From Acidimicrobiales bacterium (GTDB lineage: Bacteria > Actinomycetota > Acidimicrobiia > Acidimicrobiales > Aldehydirespiratoraceae), in the NCBI GenBank assembly GCA_033344915.1, contig JAWPML010000001.1, positions 3,486,263 to 3,550,262 on the forward strand: a stretch of DNA of 64,000 nt, written 5' to 3'. Below are positions 10,484-18,069 of this stretch, one piece after another. The translations under genes were made by a program, and so were the position numbers. Each line of letters starts with the position of its first letter. The stretch's first letter is position 1. The notes under the pieces are model-generated. The model had not been told where the DNA came from and searched no databases. It saw only the letters and a program-made list of their open reading frames with translations.

Positions 10484-11251
10484 TCATCCCACCGGGGTGT
10501 AGACCACCACGGTCCAGCCCGGATGGTCGGGGAGCGCCAGCCGGTGGTGGTGCAGGGCCACCTCGCCAGTCGTCGGATGGTCGAAGCGCCGCACCTTCGG
10601 CGAGAAGACGGCAACCTCCCGAGCGCGCCAGGCGGCGTCGAACGCGGGGTGGTCGGCGCGCAGCTCGTCGACGAGTGCGCGCCCCTCGTCGCTGGGGAAC
10701 CGTCCGAGGTGCAAGCGAAACTGGGACGCGAGCCGTCGCACCTCGTCGTCCCAATCCGTCATGAACGTCCGCAACGACTCGGTTTCCAGGGTCAACCGGA
10801 GGAGGTTCGGGGGCGACGCCCGTTCCTCGATCACCGGGAACAGTTCGGCCTGCGCCCGGTTCCAGCAGACCAGGTTCCACGCGTGGTCGAGCACATAGGC
10901 CGGGTTCGGGTGCAGCCCCCGCACGAGCACCTGCTGGGACTCGTCGCCGACCTGGCCGGCCACGACGGGCGCCGGCGGGTGGAGGTCGGCGAGATCGTAG
11001 AGGTGGGCCCGCTCCGGAGCCGTGAGGCGCAGCGCCCCTGCGAGCCCGTCGAGGACATCAGCCGACACCCGGTTGGCCCGTCCCTGCTCGAGGCGGGTCA
11101 GCCAGGAGACGCCGACCCCCGACAGCACCGCGACCTCCTCACGCCGGAGCCCCTCCGCCCGCCGTCCGGACCCCGGAGGCAACCCGACATCGGCCGGCCG
11201 CAGCCGCTCGCGCCGGCTGCGGAGGAAGTCCCCGAGTTCGTCCGACCGCAT
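10484..11251 (-). CDS. XRE-family transcriptional regulator with MmyB-type ligand-binding domain
   Basis: 255 residues. The N-terminal helix-turn-helix includes GLRREEVAVLSGVGVSWLTRLEQGR, the typical XRE form of the actinobacterial HTH-MmyB proteins. The C-terminal half (about residues 105-250) has the PAS-like MmyB ligand-binding fold with NPAYVLDHAWNLVCWNRA and HHHRLALPDHPGWTVVVY. Regulators of this type often control a divergent metabolic gene; here the divergent neighbour is the aminotransferase at 11348. Confidence 0.88.
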   Translation of the reverse strand: MRSDELGDFLRSRRERLRPADVGLPPGSGRRAEGLRREEVAVLSGVGVSWLTRLEQGRANRVSADVLDGLAGALRLTAPERAHLYDLADLHPPAPVVAGQVGDESQQVLVRGLHPNPAYVLDHAWNLVCWNRAQAELFPVIEERASPPNLLRLTLETESLRTFMTDWDDEVRRLASQFRLHLGRFPSDEGRALVDELRADHPAFDAAWRAREVAVFSPKVRRFDHPTTGEVALHHHRLALPDHPGWTVVVYTPVG

Positions 11252-11279
11252 GATTCGAGGCTAGCCGGGCTCAGCTGAA

Positions 11280-11297
11280 GGTACCACTGGTGGTACC
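11280..11297. promoter_or_regulatory. Perfect palindrome, candidate operator
   Basis: GGTACCAC-TG-GTGGTACC has 8-bp perfect arms and lies midway in the 96-bp gap between the divergent XRE regulator and the aminotransferase. The half-site word GGTACCAC recurs at 11292-11299. Position and symmetry fit a regulator dimer site that could act on both genes. Confidence 0.5.
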
Positions 11298-11347
11298 ACC
11301 ATTGTCCGGGGCTTCCATCCGCGGCGACGAACCCCGACGCTGCAGTG

Positions 11348-12514
11348 ATGCACCCGCTGCTGAGCCAACGCGCCCGCAACCAGACCACGTCGGCCATCCG
11401 CGACCTGCTCGAGCAGGCCAAGCGACCAGGCATGATCTCACTCGCCGGAGGCCTCCCCGACCCGACACTGTTCCCCGCGGACCAACTGGCTTCGCTCGCG
11501 GCCGAGTGCATCCGCGGCGATGCCGACGCCACGCTCCAGTACGGGCTCACCGCCGGGCGCGTCGAGTTGCGCGAGCACATCGTCGCGACGACCCCGGCGG
11601 CCGCCACGATCGACGAGGTCGTCGTGACCACGGGCAGCCAACAGGCGCTGCATCTGCTGAGCCTCGTGCTCCTCGACCCCGGCGACACGGTGGTGGTCGG
11701 CGATCCGGACTATCTCGGCGCCCTCCAGGCGTTCCGGGGCGCCGGCGCCGCGCTCGCGGCCGTGCCGATCGACGACGACGGGCTGGACACCGATGCCCTC
11801 GCGGCGCGTCTCGCCGAGGGACTGCGGCCGGCCTTCGTCTATGTCGTCCCCCACTTCCACAATCCGACCGGGGTGACCCTCGGCTCGGCGCGACGGGCCG
11901 CCCTGCTCGACCTCGCCGACCGCTACGGCTTCCTCGTCGTCTTCGACGATCCGTACCGCGAGCTGGGCGTGGACGGTGCGCCCGCCGAGCCGGACCCCCA
12001 CCCGGCGGCCGTGCAGCTCCGCAGCATCTCGAAGGTGCTCGCTCCCGGTCTCCGCGTGGGCTGGATGATCGCACCGGCGTGGCTCGCCCGCGCCGTGGAG
12101 CAGGCGAAGCAGTCCGCCGACCTGCACACCAGCAGCCTCAGTCAGGCACTCGCCCACGCGGCCATCACCGCGCCCTGGTTCCCGACCCATGTCGACGGTC
12201 TCCGGGCGGCCACCCGCACGAAGCGCGACGTCCTGCTCGACGCGCTCACCGCTCGGTTCGGGGAGCAGATCGCCACGACCACGCCCACCGGCGGCATGTT
12301 CGTGTGGGCGACGTTCGCCGACGACACCGACACGACGACACTCCTACCGGTCGCCCTCGATCACGGTGTCGCCTTCGTGCCCGGGGGCGCCTTCGGTGTC
12401 GACGCCGACCATGGAGCCAGCCTCCGGTTGAGCTGGGCAACGGCCACCCCGCCGCAGCTGGCCGACGCCATCGACCGGCTCGGCGCCGCCCACGCCGCCC
12501 TCGTTTCGGCCTAG
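11348..12514 (+). CDS. PLP-dependent aminotransferase, class I/II (MocR/LysN-type catalytic domain)
   Basis: 388 residues, fold type I. Seen: GGLPDPTLFP near the N-terminus, VVTTGSQQALHLL, VVPHFHNPTGVTL (substrate/cofactor contact Asn), DDPYRELG (Asp for the pyridine nitrogen) and SISKVLAPGLRVGWM with the Schiff-base lysine. This pattern matches 2-aminoadipate/aromatic aminotransferases related to MocR, but the winged-helix domain of MocR is absent. The ATG at 11348 is preferred over the GTG at 11345. Substrate cannot be fixed from sequence. Confidence 0.9.
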   Translation: MHPLLSQRARNQTTSAIRDLLEQAKRPGMISLAGGLPDPTLFPADQLASLAAECIRGDADATLQYGLTAGRVELREHIVATTPAAATIDEVVVTTGSQQALHLLSLVLLDPGDTVVVGDPDYLGALQAFRGAGAALAAVPIDDDGLDTDALAARLAEGLRPAFVYVVPHFHNPTGVTLGSARRAALLDLADRYGFLVVFDDPYRELGVDGAPAEPDPHPAAVQLRSISKVLAPGLRVGWMIAPAWLARAVEQAKQSADLHTSSLSQALAHAAITAPWFPTHVDGLRAATRTKRDVLLDALTARFGEQIATTTPTGGMFVWATFADDTDTTTLLPVALDHGVAFVPGGAFGVDADHGASLRLSWATATPPQLADAIDRLGAAHAALVSA

Positions 12515-12525
12515 CGTCGCGGGCG

Positions 12526-12897
12526 ATGCCGACGCTCGCCGATCTCCCATCCGATGTCGCCGCGTCGTTCGCCGCGCTCGTCGACGGGGTCTGGGACGGA
12601 CGCATGGACCCGACGATCCTCGAAGCGTGTCGGCAACGGGCGTGTGCGCTGATCGGGGCACCGCCCGATGCCGGGCGGCACCGGTCCGAACCGGAGCCCG
12701 CGGCGGACACACCGGCCACCCGGGCCTGCCTCGCCTTCACCGAGGTCTGGGTGATCGATCCCCACGCGATGACCGACGAACTCGCCGCCGAGGTGCGCCG
12801 CCACCTCGGCGACGCCCAGGTGGCCGCCTTCACGATCGGACTCGCCACCATCGAGGCGCAGGCCCGCGCCGCGCTCGCGCTCGGACGGGTGGCATGA
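12526..12897 (+). CDS. Small CMD/AhpD-like helical protein lacking the redox cysteines
   Basis: 123 residues, all helical. FTEVWVIDPHAMTDELAAEV followed by VAAFTIGLATIEAQARAALALG resembles the second half of carboxymuconolactone-decarboxylase/AhpD-like proteins, and RACALIG corresponds to the family's first conserved helix. It has no CxxC motif. The stop overlaps the ATG of the candidate selenoprotein (ATGA), so the two are translationally coupled and may form a heteromer of a redox-active and an inactive CMD subunit (inference). Confidence 0.65.
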   Translation: MPTLADLPSDVAASFAALVDGVWDGRMDPTILEACRQRACALIGAPPDAGRHRSEPEPAADTPATRACLAFTEVWVIDPHAMTDELAAEVRRHLGDAQVAAFTIGLATIEAQARAALALGRVA

Positions 12898-13373
12898 GGA
12901 TCGCGCCGCCCGAGGGGTCGATGAACTTCTTCGACCACGACGCGGAACTGAACGGCCGGTTCGACCGCTTCTATGCCGAGCTGTGGCAGCGCGGCGCGCT
13001 GGACCAGGCGACCAAGGAGGTCGGGCGACTGCGCAACGCCCGGATCACGGACTGCGGCATTTGACGCAACCTCCGCTTCGCAGGTGCGCAGCAGCAGGGC
13101 CTCACCGAGGATCACGCCTCGCTGATCGGCGACGATGTCGCGACCTCGACGCTGCCCGACCGCTGGAAGACCACCGTGGCATGGGCCGACATCGTGATCG
13201 GGGCGGCCGACGACGCGGCGGCCGCGGCCGATGCCGCTGCGACCTTCTCGGCCGCGGAACTCGCCGAGCTGACACTCACGATCGCCGTGGCGCAGGGATT
13301 CTCGAAGGCCGCGATCGCCTGGGGCCCCGCCCCGGAGCTCCCGACGATGACCATTCCCACGCCCGGGGACTGA
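12894..13373 (+). CDS. Candidate selenoprotein: CMD/AhpD-like protein with a CxxU motif (in-frame UGA at 13062-13064)
   Basis: Reading from the ATG at 12894, codon 57 is TGA; if it is read as selenocysteine the frame stays open to a TGA at 13373, giving 159 residues. The context is ITDCGI-U-RNLRF, so Cys54 and U57 form CxxU exactly where CMD/AhpD-type proteins carry the redox CxxC. The sequence after the UGA continues the same family (FAGAQQQGLTED, then a helical hairpin TLTIAVAQGFSKAAIAWG) without any frameshift or change of composition. A SECIS-like hairpin begins 11 nt after the UGA. The family acts as thiol peroxidase or redox-active decarboxylase-like enzyme; the exact function is unknown. 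A plain stop would leave a useless 56-residue fragment. Selenocysteine genes (selA, selB, selC, selD) must exist elsewhere, which the window does not show. Confidence 0.75.
13075..13092 (+). promoter_or_regulatory. Candidate bacterial SECIS hairpin downstream of the UGA
   Basis: GCTTCGC-AGGT-GCGCAGC folds into a 7-bp stem with one U/C mismatch three pairs from the base and the tetraloop AGGU. Loop distance is 17 nt from the UGA. As I recall the E. coli fdhF element, it too has an AGGU-starting loop about 17 nt after the UGA and an unpaired U on the 5' side of the stem. SelB would bind this loop to direct Sec insertion. Confidence 0.6.
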
Positions 13374-13430
13374 CCGGAGACCCTGTCCCCACGGATTGTG
13401 CGCCGGCGGCGACGATGGGAAGCTTGCGGG

Positions 13431-14213
13431 ATGCCTCCCCGCCCGTCACGAGTACTCGCCGCGCTCGAGGTTCGCGCGCTCGGTGAGATGGGTTCGTTCG
13501 CGTGGAGCGCCCCGGCACTCGCGGCCGTGCTCCCCCGCGGCGAGGGGCGCCCGGTGCTGGTCCTGCCCGGCTTCCTCGCCGACGACTCGAGCACGCGGGC
13601 GATGCGCCGCCTGCTTCGCCAGCTCGGCCACCAAGTGCACGGGTGGCGGCTGGGGCGCAACATCGGGCCGAGCAACGAGATCATCGACGGCATGGTGGAA
13701 CGGGTCGACGCCCTGCACCGGGCCCACGGGACGATCGACATCGTCGGTTGGAGCCTCGGCGGCATCTACGCCCGGGAGATCGCCCGGCTGGCCCCCCACG
13801 TCGTGCGCCAGGTCATCACGATGGGATCGCCGTTCCAGACCACCGGCAGTCACGAATCCAACGTCAGCGGGGCGTTCCGGGCCTTGCAGAACCGGCACGA
13901 TCCCCACTTCGAGGAGCATCGCGTCCCGTCGTGGGCCCGGGATCCGATCCCGGTGTGGACGACGTCGATCTACACGAAGTCGGACGGCATCGTGCACTGG
14001 TCCCAGTGTCTGAACGTGCATCATCCCCACACCGAGAACATCGAGGTGCGCGGCAGCCATTGCGGGCTCGGGTTCAACCCCGCCGCCATGTGGATCATCG
14101 CCGACCGCCTCGCCCAGCCCTCCGACCGCTGGCAACGGTTCAAGCCCGCCGGCCCGCTCCGCTATCTGTTCCCCAGGGGCACCGGGTTCGACGTCGGCGC
14201 GGTGGCCGCCTGA
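13431..14213 (+). CDS. Alpha/beta hydrolase (lipase/esterase-like)
   Basis: 260 residues. VLVLPGFLADDSSTRAMRRLL is the first strand with the oxyanion-hole region, and DIVGWSLGGIYARE holds the nucleophile elbow with Ser108. The C-terminal part YTKSDGIVHW and EVRGSHCGLGF supplies the candidate acid (Asp) and His of the triad. No signal peptide, so cytoplasmic. This type resembles the PGAP1/triacylglycerol-lipase-like hydrolases of actinobacteria. I took the ATG at 13431; an upstream GTG at 13398 would add 11 residues. The 3' end overlaps the convergent gene ending at 14162 by 52 bp. Confidence 0.85.
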   Translation: MPPRPSRVLAALEVRALGEMGSFAWSAPALAAVLPRGEGRPVLVLPGFLADDSSTRAMRRLLRQLGHQVHGWRLGRNIGPSNEIIDGMVERVDALHRAHGTIDIVGWSLGGIYAREIARLAPHVVRQVITMGSPFQTTGSHESNVSGAFRALQNRHDPHFEEHRVPSWARDPIPVWTTSIYTKSDGIVHWSQCLNVHHPHTENIEVRGSHCGLGFNPAAMWIIADRLAQPSDRWQRFKPAGPLRYLFPRGTGFDVGAVAA

Positions 14214-14602
14214 ACCTCCGGCGCCGGATCCACGAGGACCGGGCCGATCACCACTCCGTCGGCGGCGCGCTGCAACCGCTGGGCATCACCACTGAGCTCG
14301 CGGGCGCGCGCCTCGAGCGCGAGTTCGGTCTCGCGGAGCCCGTCGGACGCCACCCACAGCGAGAAGCCGATCGTGCGCTGGAGCACACTGCGACTGCGCT
14401 CCCCCGCGCGGGAGTTCCACACCGCGGCGGTGTGGCGCGCCAGGGGAGCATCGTCGCGAGAGACCAGCAGTTGACGCCGCCGGGCGATGTCGTCGGCGAG
14501 CGCCCGCGCGTCCTCCGCCCGGCGGGCGGCCCACGAGGCATCCGCCCGCATCTGCTCCTGCGCACGTCGCGCCGCGGCGGCCTCGGAAACCACATCACTC
14601 AT
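14162..14602 (-). CDS. Hypothetical protein, predicted helical, charged
   Basis: 146 residues from an ATG with a strong GGAGG site upstream. Residues 1-110 are Ala/Arg/Glu-rich and likely form long amphipathic helices (for example EAAAARRAQEQMRADA and ETELALEARARELSG); the tail is Pro/Val/Thr-rich and unstructured. No family recognised. The helical segment with SVLQRTIGFSLWVASDGLR may be a membrane- or partner-binding stretch. It overlaps the 3' end of the hydrolase gene on the opposite strand, which could make the two transcripts antisense. Confidence 0.6.
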   Translation of the reverse strand: MSDVVSEAAAARRAQEQMRADASWAARRAEDARALADDIARRRQLLVSRDDAPLARHTAAVWNSRAGERSRSVLQRTIGFSLWVASDGLRETELALEARARELSGDAQRLQRAADGVVIGPVLVDPAPEVQAATAPTSNPVPLGNR

Positions 14603-14662
14603 GACAACCTCCGGATCTCGACGGGACGGCGTTCGCCGGATGTGTGCCAAAGATACCGAAAC

Positions 14663-14676
14663 TGCATGAGAATGCA
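14663..14676. repeat. Short inverted repeat in a divergent intergenic region
   Basis: TGCAT-GAGA-ATGCA lies in the 118-bp gap between the divergent genes at 14602 and 14721, within an A/T-richer patch. It could be a regulator half-site pair, but nothing links it to a known protein. Confidence 0.25.
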
Positions 14677-14720
14677 ATCGGCTTTCGTGCCGGGACGACC
14701 GGCCGCGGTACGGTCGGGTG

Positions 14721-15764
14721 ATGGCCGCTCCGCCTCGGCCGGTGATTCGCCGCCCGATCAGCATCACCCTGACTGTCGTCGCGGCGACGATCGGAGTGAT
14801 CGTCACGCCGGCCGCGGTGCTGCTGCTCGGCGCGATCGACCTCGTCACCCGGGACCGCTTCCGCCGCACCCGGATGTGGCTGCTGACCGTGGCGACGCTG
14901 GTCGTGGAGTTCGCGGCGATCGTCGCGATGGCGGGGATACTGGCCTGGCACGTGGGCCGACTCGACCGGGAACCGGCCCAGGGGCGTTTCCACCGGCTCG
15001 AATGGTGGTGGGCGGGCCGCCACATCACGAACCTGCGCGTCCTCGCAGGCGTGCGCTGGGTCGTCGAGAATCCCGAGGAGCTCGGTCACGGCCGGGCCAT
15101 CGCGCTCGCCCGCCACGCCAGCCACGCCGACTCGATCCTGCCCGTGCTGCTGTTCGGGATCGTCGGGCGCCGCCGCCTTCGCTACACCCTGAAGGACGAT
15201 CTCCAGTGGGCGCCCGCGATGGACATCGTGGGCAACCTGCTGCCGAACGTGTTCGTCGATCGCTCCCCGACCGACGATTCCCCCCTGTGGGACCGCCTCG
15301 AACACCTCGCCTCCGGCCTCGACGACGGCGTCGCGGTGATCTTCCCCGAAGGAACCTTCTTCACCCCACAACGCCTCGAGCGGGCCGCCACCCGCCTGGG
15401 TGAGAGCCGACCGGATCTCGAAGCCGCCGCCCGCACCCTCGAACACATGCTCCCGCCCCGGCCGGCCGGCACCGAGGCGCTCCTGGCCGGCGCTCCGGAT
15501 GCCGACATCGTCCTCGTCGCCCACGAGGGAATGGAAGCGTTCAGCGATCTCGCGTCGATCCGGCGGGGCCTTCCCCTCGAATCGCCCGTGCGGGTGCGAC
15601 TCTGGCGCATCCCGAGGGCCGAGGTGCCGGACGGCGATCTCGCAGCGTGGCTCCTCGAACGATGGATCGATCTCGATCGGTGGATCCAGAAGCGGGTGCT
15701 CGAACGTAGAGACTGCGACGGGATGCCCCCGTCGCTGGTCAGTGCAGAGGAGATCCGCCCATGA
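14721..15764 (+). CDS. 1-acyl-sn-glycerol-3-phosphate acyltransferase-like protein
   Basis: 347 residues with two hydrophobic N-terminal segments (about 13-40 and 53-76), then the PlsC-type catalytic motif HASHAD (HX4D, His132/Asp137) and the block III motif FPEGTFF. It should acylate lysophosphatidate or a related lysophospholipid at the inner face of the membrane. The region around PNVFVDRSPTDDSP fits block II. Length is larger than that of minimal PlsC (about 250), with a C-terminal extension. The ATG at 14721 follows a GTG at 14718. It is coupled by ATGA to the DUF1295 gene. Confidence 0.85.
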   Translation: MAAPPRPVIRRPISITLTVVAATIGVIVTPAAVLLLGAIDLVTRDRFRRTRMWLLTVATLVVEFAAIVAMAGILAWHVGRLDREPAQGRFHRLEWWWAGRHITNLRVLAGVRWVVENPEELGHGRAIALARHASHADSILPVLLFGIVGRRRLRYTLKDDLQWAPAMDIVGNLLPNVFVDRSPTDDSPLWDRLEHLASGLDDGVAVIFPEGTFFTPQRLERAATRLGESRPDLEAAARTLEHMLPPRPAGTEALLAGAPDADIVLVAHEGMEAFSDLASIRRGLPLESPVRVRLWRIPRAEVPDGDLAAWLLERWIDLDRWIQKRVLERRDCDGMPPSLVSAEEIRP

Positions 15765-16543
15765 GTGGACACGTCGATGTGATGGTGGGATCGGCGCTGG
15801 CGATCGTCGTGACGATGGTCGCCACCTGGGTCCTGAGCCTGGTGCTGCGCAACGCCAGCATCGTCGACATCGTGTGGGGACTCGGGTTCGTCGTGGTCGC
15901 GTGGACCGCCCGCGTCATCGGCGACGGCAACGACGGCCGCAGCGATCTGATCACGGCGATGGTCACCATCTGGGGGCTGCGTCTCGCCCTCTACCTGCTC
16001 TGGCGCAACTGGGGGGAGGGCGAGGACTATCGCTACCAGTCGATGCGGCGCCGCCAGGGCGATGCGTTCCCGGTCAAGTCGCTCGTCACCGTCTTCGGCT
16101 TCCAGGGTCTGGTGATGTTCGTCGTCTCGTTGCCGATCCAGCTCGCGGCCACGCCCGCGACCCCCGACATCGGCGTCCTCGCCGTCATCGGCGTGGCGCT
16201 GTGGGGCGTCGGGCTCTTCTTCGAAACGGTGGGTGACGCCCAACTGGCCCGGTTCAAGGCGGATCCGGCCAACGCCGGGACGGTCATGGATCGCGGGCTC
16301 TGGCGCTACACCCGCCATCCGAACTACTTCGGCGACTTCTGCGTCTGGTGGGGGCTTTTCCTCGTGGCGGCCGAATCCGGCGACGCCTGGTTCGGCATCA
16401 TCGGCCCGGCGGTCATGACGTTCATGCTCCTACGGGTGTCCGGCGTGGCGATGCTGGAACGCGGCCTGATGAAGCGGCGAGAGGGCTACGGCGAATACGT
16501 GGCCCGCACGGCGACGTTCTTCCCCCGACCCCCTCGCGGCTAG
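15761..16543 (+). CDS. DUF1295 integral membrane protein (steroid 5-alpha-reductase-like)
   Basis: 260 residues with about six or seven predicted transmembrane segments, starting VGSALAIVVTMVATWVLSLVL. The C-terminal block GLWRYTRHPNYFGDFCVWWG is the hallmark of the isoprenylcysteine methyltransferase/steroid reductase-like membrane enzymes that includes DUF1295, and EGYGEYVARTATFFP is the typical end. The family is suspected to act on lipids or isoprenoids with NADPH or SAM; function is not established. The overlap with the acyltransferase suggests a lipid-linked role. Confidence 0.88.
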   Translation: MSGHVDVMVGSALAIVVTMVATWVLSLVLRNASIVDIVWGLGFVVVAWTARVIGDGNDGRSDLITAMVTIWGLRLALYLLWRNWGEGEDYRYQSMRRRQGDAFPVKSLVTVFGFQGLVMFVVSLPIQLAATPATPDIGVLAVIGVALWGVGLFFETVGDAQLARFKADPANAGTVMDRGLWRYTRHPNYFGDFCVWWGLFLVAAESGDAWFGIIGPAVMTFMLLRVSGVAMLERGLMKRREGYGEYVARTATFFPRPPRG

Positions 16544-16552
16544 CGTCGCCGG

Positions 16553-17332
16553 ATGTCCGACGTCCCTGCCGTTGATCCCGCGCTGGTCGACCACGCGGTC
16601 GAGATCGCCCGGGCGGCCGGCGAGTTGACGCTCGAATGGTTCCGCCGAGCGGACCTGGCGGTCGACATCAAGGGCGACGGCTCCCCGATCACGGCCGCGG
16701 ACCTCGCGGCCGAGACGTTCATCCGCGGCGAGCTCGCCGCCGCGTACCCCGGCGACGCCGTCATCGGCGAGGAGCACGCCGACGCCGAGGGCACGAGCGG
16801 CCGCACCTGGGTGATCGATCCCATCGACGGCACCAAGGCGTTCACGAAGGGCGTCCCCCTTTACGCGAACCTCCTCGCCCTCGTCGACGAACACGGCCCC
16901 GCGATCGGGGTGATCAACCTGCCGGCGCTCGGCGAGACCCTGTGGGCCGGCCGGGGCCACGGTGCCGTCTTCGACGGCGAGCCGTGCCGGGTCAGTGACC
17001 ATCGCACCCTCGCCGGCGCCTACGTGTGCACGAGCGAGTTCGGGTACTGGCCGCCGGACGACCTCCGGGCCGTCCTCGCCCAGCCGGTGCAGTTCCGCAC
17101 CTGGGGCGACGCCTACGGCTACAGCCTGGTCGCCACCGGGCGGGCCGAGGCGATGATCGACCCGCGGGCGAATCCGTGGGATGTCGCGCCGGTCGCCGTC
17201 ATCATCGCCGAGGCGGGGGGACGATTCACCGGCTACGACGGCAACGACGCCGCCGACGCCTGGCGGCGCGGTTCGGGCGTGGCCACGAACGGTGTGCTCC
17301 ACGACGAGTTGCTCGCCGTGTGGGGCTCCTGA
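16553..17332 (+). CDS. Inositol monophosphatase family protein, likely histidinol-phosphatase type
   Basis: 259 residues with the metal-binding motifs of the Mg/Li-sensitive phosphatase family: GEEH (about residue 72), IDPIDGTKAFTKGVP (about 90-104) and the C-terminal WDVAPVAVIIAEAGG. The variant IDPIDGTKAF with a following hydrophobic run and the TWGDAYGY segment are closer to HisN-type histidinol-phosphate phosphatases than to classic inositol monophosphatases. It starts 9 bp after DUF1295. The 3' end is only 3 bp from the convergent DUF3105 gene. Substrate is inferred, not shown. Confidence 0.85.
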   Translation: MSDVPAVDPALVDHAVEIARAAGELTLEWFRRADLAVDIKGDGSPITAADLAAETFIRGELAAAYPGDAVIGEEHADAEGTSGRTWVIDPIDGTKAFTKGVPLYANLLALVDEHGPAIGVINLPALGETLWAGRGHGAVFDGEPCRVSDHRTLAGAYVCTSEFGYWPPDDLRAVLAQPVQFRTWGDAYGYSLVATGRAEAMIDPRANPWDVAPVAVIIAEAGGRFTGYDGNDAADAWRRGSGVATNGVLHDELLAVWGS

Positions 17333-17335
17333 ACG

Positions 17336-17995
17336 TCAGAAGCTCGCGAGGATCGCTTCATAGTTCAGCAGCGGCTGATCCGGCGCGGCACCGAGCGCCT
17401 CGGCGCAGCTCACGCCGGCCTCGGGCGCGGTCGTCGAGAGTCGACCGGTGAAGTTGCCGAGGAACTCCTCGACGAGCGGATCCGCCCAGCGGTCCACGGC
17501 GAGCTGACGCGTCCAGGCGGAGAGCACGATCGGGTTCTGGAGTCCGGGGTACGGGGCCGCCAGGAGGTGGGTCTCCCCCAAGACCCGCGCCTCGATCGCC
17601 CCGACTTCGTCGGCGGTGAGATCGGGCTGGTACGCGATCCACACCGCACCGTGCTCGAGCGAGTGCACGGCGGCGTAGTCGACGACGGGCTCCGTGTAGA
17701 ACCCGCAGTTCTGCCAGACCCCGAAGTGGTTGCCGCTCGTCGGCGGCGAATGCGAGAACAGCGTCTCGGGGCAACCTTCGTGGCCCGCTCCCTCGTTCTC
17801 GTGTTCGATGACCTCGCCGACCGGGAGCAACGTTGGTGCGGGCTGCTCCACGACGGCGCAGCCGAACTCGTCGACGACCGGCGCCCCGCTGTCGTCGAGC
17901 ACGGTCGGCGCCGGTGTGGTCACCTCGCCGTCGTCACCGCACGACGCGGCGATGACCGACAGGACAACGAGCAGAACGGCAACGTAGCGACCCAT
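17336..17995 (-). CDS. DUF3105 lipoprotein
   Basis: 219 residues with a signal peptide and lipobox (VIAASC, Cys19), so a membrane-anchored extracytoplasmic protein. The conserved DUF3105 core is seen as HSPPTSGNHFGVWQNCGFY and VHSLEHGAVWIAYQP. These His- and Cys-rich motifs suggest a metal site, but no activity has been assigned to the family. It is a single-gene unit downstream of the sigma factor gene on the same strand. Confidence 0.85.
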   Translation of the reverse strand: MGRYVAVLLVVLSVIAASCGDDGEVTTPAPTVLDDSGAPVVDEFGCAVVEQPAPTLLPVGEVIEHENEGAGHEGCPETLFSHSPPTSGNHFGVWQNCGFYTEPVVDYAAVHSLEHGAVWIAYQPDLTADEVGAIEARVLGETHLLAAPYPGLQNPIVLSAWTRQLAVDRWADPLVEEFLGNFTGRLSTTAPEAGVSCAEALGAAPDQPLLNYEAILASF

Positions 17996-18069
17996 GGGTC
18001 GCCACGCTACCGAGTGCTTGCTTCGTCATGGCGACGGGGTCCTGTCGGACCCGATCGCAGTTCTCGGGG

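Noticed and set aside
13062..13064. UGA read as a true stop, giving a 56-residue peptide
   Set aside because: Homology continues in frame past the UGA, the UGA replaces the second Cys of a CxxC motif, and a hairpin of SECIS type follows; a nonsense mutation exactly at that codon would be a coincidence.
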